DNA of 64,000 bases from positions 1-64,000 of the forward strand of contig JBNKDU010000147.1 of assembly GCA_050288425.1 (NCBI GenBank). The letters are read 5' to 3'. The translations under genes and the position numbers were made by a program. This stretch comes from JARRKU01 sp050288425. GTDB taxonomy: Bacteria > Desulfobacterota > Desulfobacteria > Desulfobacterales > Desulfosarcinaceae. Of this stretch, positions 60,795 through 64,000 are shown piece by piece; the first letter of the stretch is position 1, and each line of letters begins with the position of its first letter. Under the pieces are notes generated by a model. The model was not told the DNA's origin and did no database searches. It saw only the letters and a program-made list of their open reading frames with translations.

Positions 60795-63580
60795 TCCAGA
60801 CGACACCCCACAGGTTTCCGCCCTTCGGCCGAAGCCGCGGTCATCAGGCCCACTCCTGGAGCGGAAGCGCGCTCATCGGCATGGTGGTGGCCATACTGGT
60901 CTTTTCCATACTTGCGGCAGCCATCGTGCCCATGGTCGGTTCCTCCGGCCGGCAGGTCGGCGCTGCGGACGCGGCGACCCAGGCGTATCTCATGGCCGAA
61001 TCCGGTTTTCGCTACGGCGCGAGCCAATACCTGCAGGCCGGTACCATGGAACGCGCCAAAAACCTCGCCCTGGAGAACCTGGACGGCAATTACACCCTGG
61101 CCGACGGTAACCACGGCTTCGAATTGCGCGTCTTCTCGTATTTCTACGAAATCCTCGCCGTCAATTCCATTGGACCCTCCCAGGTACAATTCAAGGCCCA
61201 CGCCCCCGGTACCTTTCCGGCCGGTGATATCACCGGCATCGATCCGGGTCTCAAAATTCACATCGCAGACCGGACTTTCGACCTGCAATCCTGGTCACAG
61301 GACCCTGCGGATGAAGACGACAACGTCACCATGGTAATCACCAGTCCGGCGACATCCTTTCCCCGGTTCGCCACCATCTATCCCGTGGCCGTGGCCCAAT
61401 CCGTGGAAACCATCGGCAGCGGCCCGGACAAAACCTATAATATCGTGTGCCGATCCGACCACACCCGCATGTTCCCGCTGCGCAACGGCCGCATCCGGGT
61501 GGGCGGGGTTTACCGCACCTATCGTTACAACGACCGCGATGCCGGCAAATTGATCGACATCCGCGATCCAGAAGCACCATATACTGCTCTCGATTCGCTG
61601 ACCATACCTCCGGCGGATACCGAGGTCATCCTGGCTCCCTTCGTACGTCTCGAATCCACGGGCATTTACGGAACCGGACCGAACCGGACCACGCGCACGG
61701 TGACCTACCATACGCCCCTCACCCTGCCGGAAACCGCAACCCAGACGGTCACCTTCACCGACAGATTCGACGACCGTACGGATTGGCAGGATGTGGGCGG
61801 CAATCTCACCACCGTCGACACCGTCGAAGACAACAATGCCCTGACCGTGACGGCAACGACGACATCCGGCGATGACCAGGGCAGTCTCATCGCCTTCCGT
61901 CCCACCACGCCGGAAGCCAAGGCCGCCGATTTCAACGCCACCCGCCGGGCCGCGCGGGGATTCCTCAACTACGAGACCCAACTGAAAATCGGCTACCGGG
62001 CAACGCCGTCGGAACCGCCTCTGGGCTATTTCCCCAACTCCCCCCTGCCGGCCGCCGTGGCCGGAGGGCTCTCTTTCCGGTTGGGAGATCTGGACCCGGT
62101 CAATGGCGATGTCTTCAATGCCAACATGTACGGCCTTTCTTTCCTGCGCGGGAACGACAGCCTCGCGACTGGTATCCCCAACGAAATCATTCCCCTCCCG
62201 GACCAACGCCTCATCGTCTTGTGGCGGCAGACCAACGGCGGCGCCGATCGCCAGTGGCTGGCGTACAAGGAGATGGCGGACTTTTTCTTAAACGAGAATT
62301 TCGAGGTGACCAACCAGTTCTTCCAGGAGACCGGCACCCGCTGGGACCCTGAAATCGGCGGCCGTCAACACGAAGGTTCCACCGTAAATTGGTATTTCGG
62401 CAATGAAACCACCCACAACTACGATTTCGGCGGCACAGAATTCGGTGTGATCCAGTCCAACCCCATCGTCCTGCCGGCGGCCATTGATTCGGTGTTGACC
62501 TTCTGGAGCTGGCATGAAACCGAGTTTCAACGACCGCTGACCCACGATCTGAAGCAGGTGTACATCCGCCAGGATCTCGGCGGCGGCAATCTGGGCCCCC
62601 GCCAGCTGATCCGCACCATCGATGACCGCGGACCGGCCCCCGGAGACTGGTACCAGGAACGCTTGGATCTGTCTTCGTTTGCCGGCCAGACCATCCGGGT
62701 GGAGTTCGCCTTCGATACCGTGGACAGCCTGAACAACGCTTTCGAGGGCTGGTATGTCGATGAAGTGCGCGTCTTCTATCCCTGGCCCGTGCAGGAGGAT
62801 ACCCTGGGAGTGCGTTTGCAAGAGGCCCTGGTGGTGCCCTTTGCCCAGGGCACCGTCCGGATCCGCCGGGGAGACCGCGTTTTCGGCAGCACCCATTTCA
62901 CCTCGGGCACGGTGATCGCTCCGCCCATGCTCACCGCAGGCGACTGGACCGAGGGCAATCCGGCCCGGGGAACCATCCTGTTGAACCTCGTGGCCGCCGT
63001 GTCCCCGGGCTCCGCCTTCGAGGACCTGGAAGAACTCCTGGTCATCGGCGGCACGGGAAGGGCCCAGGTGGACGGCTACGACGAAGCCACGGACCGCCGG
63101 GCCAACATCATCCGCGCCTACTATGCCACCGCCCTCGGCGGCGGGACCCATGTGGGCAACACCAACCCGCTGGACCGGGAGACCGAACCCTACGGCCGCC
63201 TCGGTACGGACCCCAACCTGGTCGAACTCCAATGGCCCCCCGACCTGGACGAAGACGGCAATTGGACCGACGACGACGGCAACTGGACCACTGCCGAAGA
63301 CTATTTCCGGCTGATCCAATGGGATGAAATCAATTCCGCCGGCGGTCCCGGCCTCTCCGCCATCCCATTCACCGCCAATGCCCAAGGCCTCATCACCAAT
63401 GCCGTGATCCAGAGCCACGAGCCCGATCTGGTGTCTCCGTTGATCGTCACGCCGGACCTGGATCCGGAAATCGGCCTCCACGCCTTCGGGGCCGGCACCC
63501 TCAATGTCTTCTTCGACGATTTCGGTATCCGCCTGGATGTCGGCGTGGACGATGTCCTGCCGTCCCCCGTACAGCAATAG
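60791..63580 (+). CDS. Giant minor pilin/adhesin, apparent MshP-MshQ fusion
   Basis: 929 residues. Residues 1-50 look like a PilX/GspK/MshP-type pilin start: basic leader, then SGSALIGMVVAILVFSILAA (helix 27-48) without Glu5. This is followed by a long beta-rich ectodomain. Residues about 530-665 resemble a MAM or immune-inhibitor-A-like jelly roll (VLTFWSWHETEF, YIRQDLGGGNLGPRQ, GWYVDEVRVFYPW). Residues 818-832 hold a duplicated acidic DxDxDG-like loop (DEDGNWT, DDDGNW) that could bind calcium. MSHA loci end with mshP (small pilin) and mshQ (large lectin-like protein); here both parts form one frame. The start overlaps the previous stop (ATGA) behind GGGAGG. It is the likely tip adhesin. Confidence 0.75.
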   Translation: MIQTTPHRFPPFGRSRGHQAHSWSGSALIGMVVAILVFSILAAAIVPMVGSSGRQVGAADAATQAYLMAESGFRYGASQYLQAGTMERAKNLALENLDGNYTLADGNHGFELRVFSYFYEILAVNSIGPSQVQFKAHAPGTFPAGDITGIDPGLKIHIADRTFDLQSWSQDPADEDDNVTMVITSPATSFPRFATIYPVAVAQSVETIGSGPDKTYNIVCRSDHTRMFPLRNGRIRVGGVYRTYRYNDRDAGKLIDIRDPEAPYTALDSLTIPPADTEVILAPFVRLESTGIYGTGPNRTTRTVTYHTPLTLPETATQTVTFTDRFDDRTDWQDVGGNLTTVDTVEDNNALTVTATTTSGDDQGSLIAFRPTTPEAKAADFNATRRAARGFLNYETQLKIGYRATPSEPPLGYFPNSPLPAAVAGGLSFRLGDLDPVNGDVFNANMYGLSFLRGNDSLATGIPNEIIPLPDQRLIVLWRQTNGGADRQWLAYKEMADFFLNENFEVTNQFFQETGTRWDPEIGGRQHEGSTVNWYFGNETTHNYDFGGTEFGVIQSNPIVLPAAIDSVLTFWSWHETEFQRPLTHDLKQVYIRQDLGGGNLGPRQLIRTIDDRGPAPGDWYQERLDLSSFAGQTIRVEFAFDTVDSLNNAFEGWYVDEVRVFYPWPVQEDTLGVRLQEALVVPFAQGTVRIRRGDRVFGSTHFTSGTVIAPPMLTAGDWTEGNPARGTILLNLVAAVSPGSAFEDLEELLVIGGTGRAQVDGYDEATDRRANIIRAYYATALGGGTHVGNTNPLDRETEPYGRLGTDPNLVELQWPPDLDEDGNWTDDDGNWTTAEDYFRLIQWDEINSAGGPGLSAIPFTANAQGLITNAVIQSHEPDLVSPLIVTPDLDPEIGLHAFGAGTLNVFFDDFGIRLDVGVDDVLPSPVQQ

Positions 63581-63692
63581 CATGTTTATCGAGAATGAAT
63601 CTTGTGGTATGGGGCATCGTGTAACCGAGTGTCCCGACCCCACTCGACTCCCCCGATCCCCTGACCCGCTCGCCCCCAAGCAAGGAGCAAAC

Positions 63693-64000
63693 GTGTATTC
63701 CGATGCGGACCCGGCCCTCGATCGTCCCGTTCCCCTGAACGAGCACCAGGCCAAACAGCTCTTGAAATCCTACCATCTGCCGGTGGTGGAGGAAATCGTC
63801 GCCGCCAATGCAACCCAGGCCGCCGCCGCCGCCCGATCCATGGGCTTTCCGGTGGTCCTCAAGGCCTTGGGAGCCGAGTTTCAGCACAAGACCGAGCGGG
63901 GCCTGGTGCACCTGGATTTACAGAATGCCAAGGCGGTAATGTCTGCCGCCGCCCGAATCCGGAGGGAGACCGGCGGCGAACTGGAAGGTTTTTTGGTGCA
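63693..64000 (+). CDS. ADP-forming acyl-CoA synthetase / CoA ligase, ATP-grasp part, cut by window edge
   Basis: 102 codons to the window end. A GTG at 63693 has AAGGAG five bases upstream. The protein begins with NEHQAKQLLKSYHLPVVEE, the usual start of the ATP-grasp (succinyl-CoA-synthetase-beta-like) half, continuing AAARSMGFPVVLKALGAEF and HKTERGLVHLDLQN. Enzymes of this family interconvert acyl-CoA and acid with ADP, for example acetate-CoA ligase. Whether the alpha-like half is fused or encoded separately cannot be seen. It lies 112 bases after the pilus operon. Confidence 0.75.
   Translation, partial: MYSDADPALDRPVPLNEHQAKQLLKSYHLPVVEEIVAANATQAAAAARSMGFPVVLKALGAEFQHKTERGLVHLDLQNAKAVMSAAARIRRETGGELEGFLV

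Overview
The window is about 57% GC by eye and reads as chromosomal DNA of a Desulfobacterota (deltaproteobacterial) bacterium. The pointers are an MglA-type GTPase beside DUF4388/cyclic-nucleotide-binding proteins, an NAD malate dehydrogenase, a myxobacterial-style PUFA-synthase subunit, many sigma-54 and c-di-GMP parts, and an acetate symporter module. A marine sulfate reducer of the Desulfosarcina type would fit, but this is inference; no rRNA, tRNA or sulfate-reduction marker is present. No CRISPR array or prophage was seen.

Layout. 1-1834: the start of a polysaccharide flippase gene, wreckage of two unrelated insertion sequences (IS1380-type and IS200-type), and a small secreted helix-hairpin-helix protein. 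2154-14093: a giant KS-CLF-AT-DH protein resembling subunit Pfa3/PfaC of polyunsaturated fatty acid synthases, followed by a complete oleABCD set for head-to-head olefin formation. 14090-23270: an ACT protein with a UPF0210 partner, an ABC exporter, a YhdH-type reductase, a MalY/PatB aminotransferase, a radical SAM protein, a secreted cyclophilin and a PilZ protein. 23582-32075: a helicase, a membrane sensor fused to a DEDDh exonuclease, a cNMP/CBS/DUF294 protein, and an acetate-type symporter with its DUF4212 partner. 32801-37999: a ParB-like protein, purC, and a signalling operon (PilZ, DUF4388-cNMP, MglA-like GTPase, TPR protein). 38404-44900: mdh, uvrC, uvrB, ispF and a membrane adenylate cyclase. 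45177-63580: a pilus locus whose gene order matches the MSHA pilus of Vibrio/Shewanella, with its own membrane-tethered sigma-54 activator, candidate sigma-54 promoters, an opposed GT-C glycosyltransferase gene and a giant terminal minor pilin. 63693-end: the start of an ADP-forming acyl-CoA synthetase.

How the genes may work together. The Pfa-like protein could build a polyunsaturated acyl chain that OleA condenses head to head. OleD reduces the beta-keto acid, OleC forms a beta-lactone and OleB removes CO2, giving a long polyene hydrocarbon. The ACP, KR and ER parts of the synthase are not in this window and must lie elsewhere. In the pilus locus the extension ATPase carries two MshEN-type c-di-GMP motifs, and PilZ proteins and an adenylate cyclase lie nearby, so second-messenger control of attachment is likely.

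Best candidates for new biology are the pfa-ole coupling, the MSHA-like locus with a membrane-bound sigma-54 activator and an apparent MshP-MshQ fusion, and the sensor-exonuclease protein of the acetate module. All family names come from reading motifs and gene order; no database search was run.
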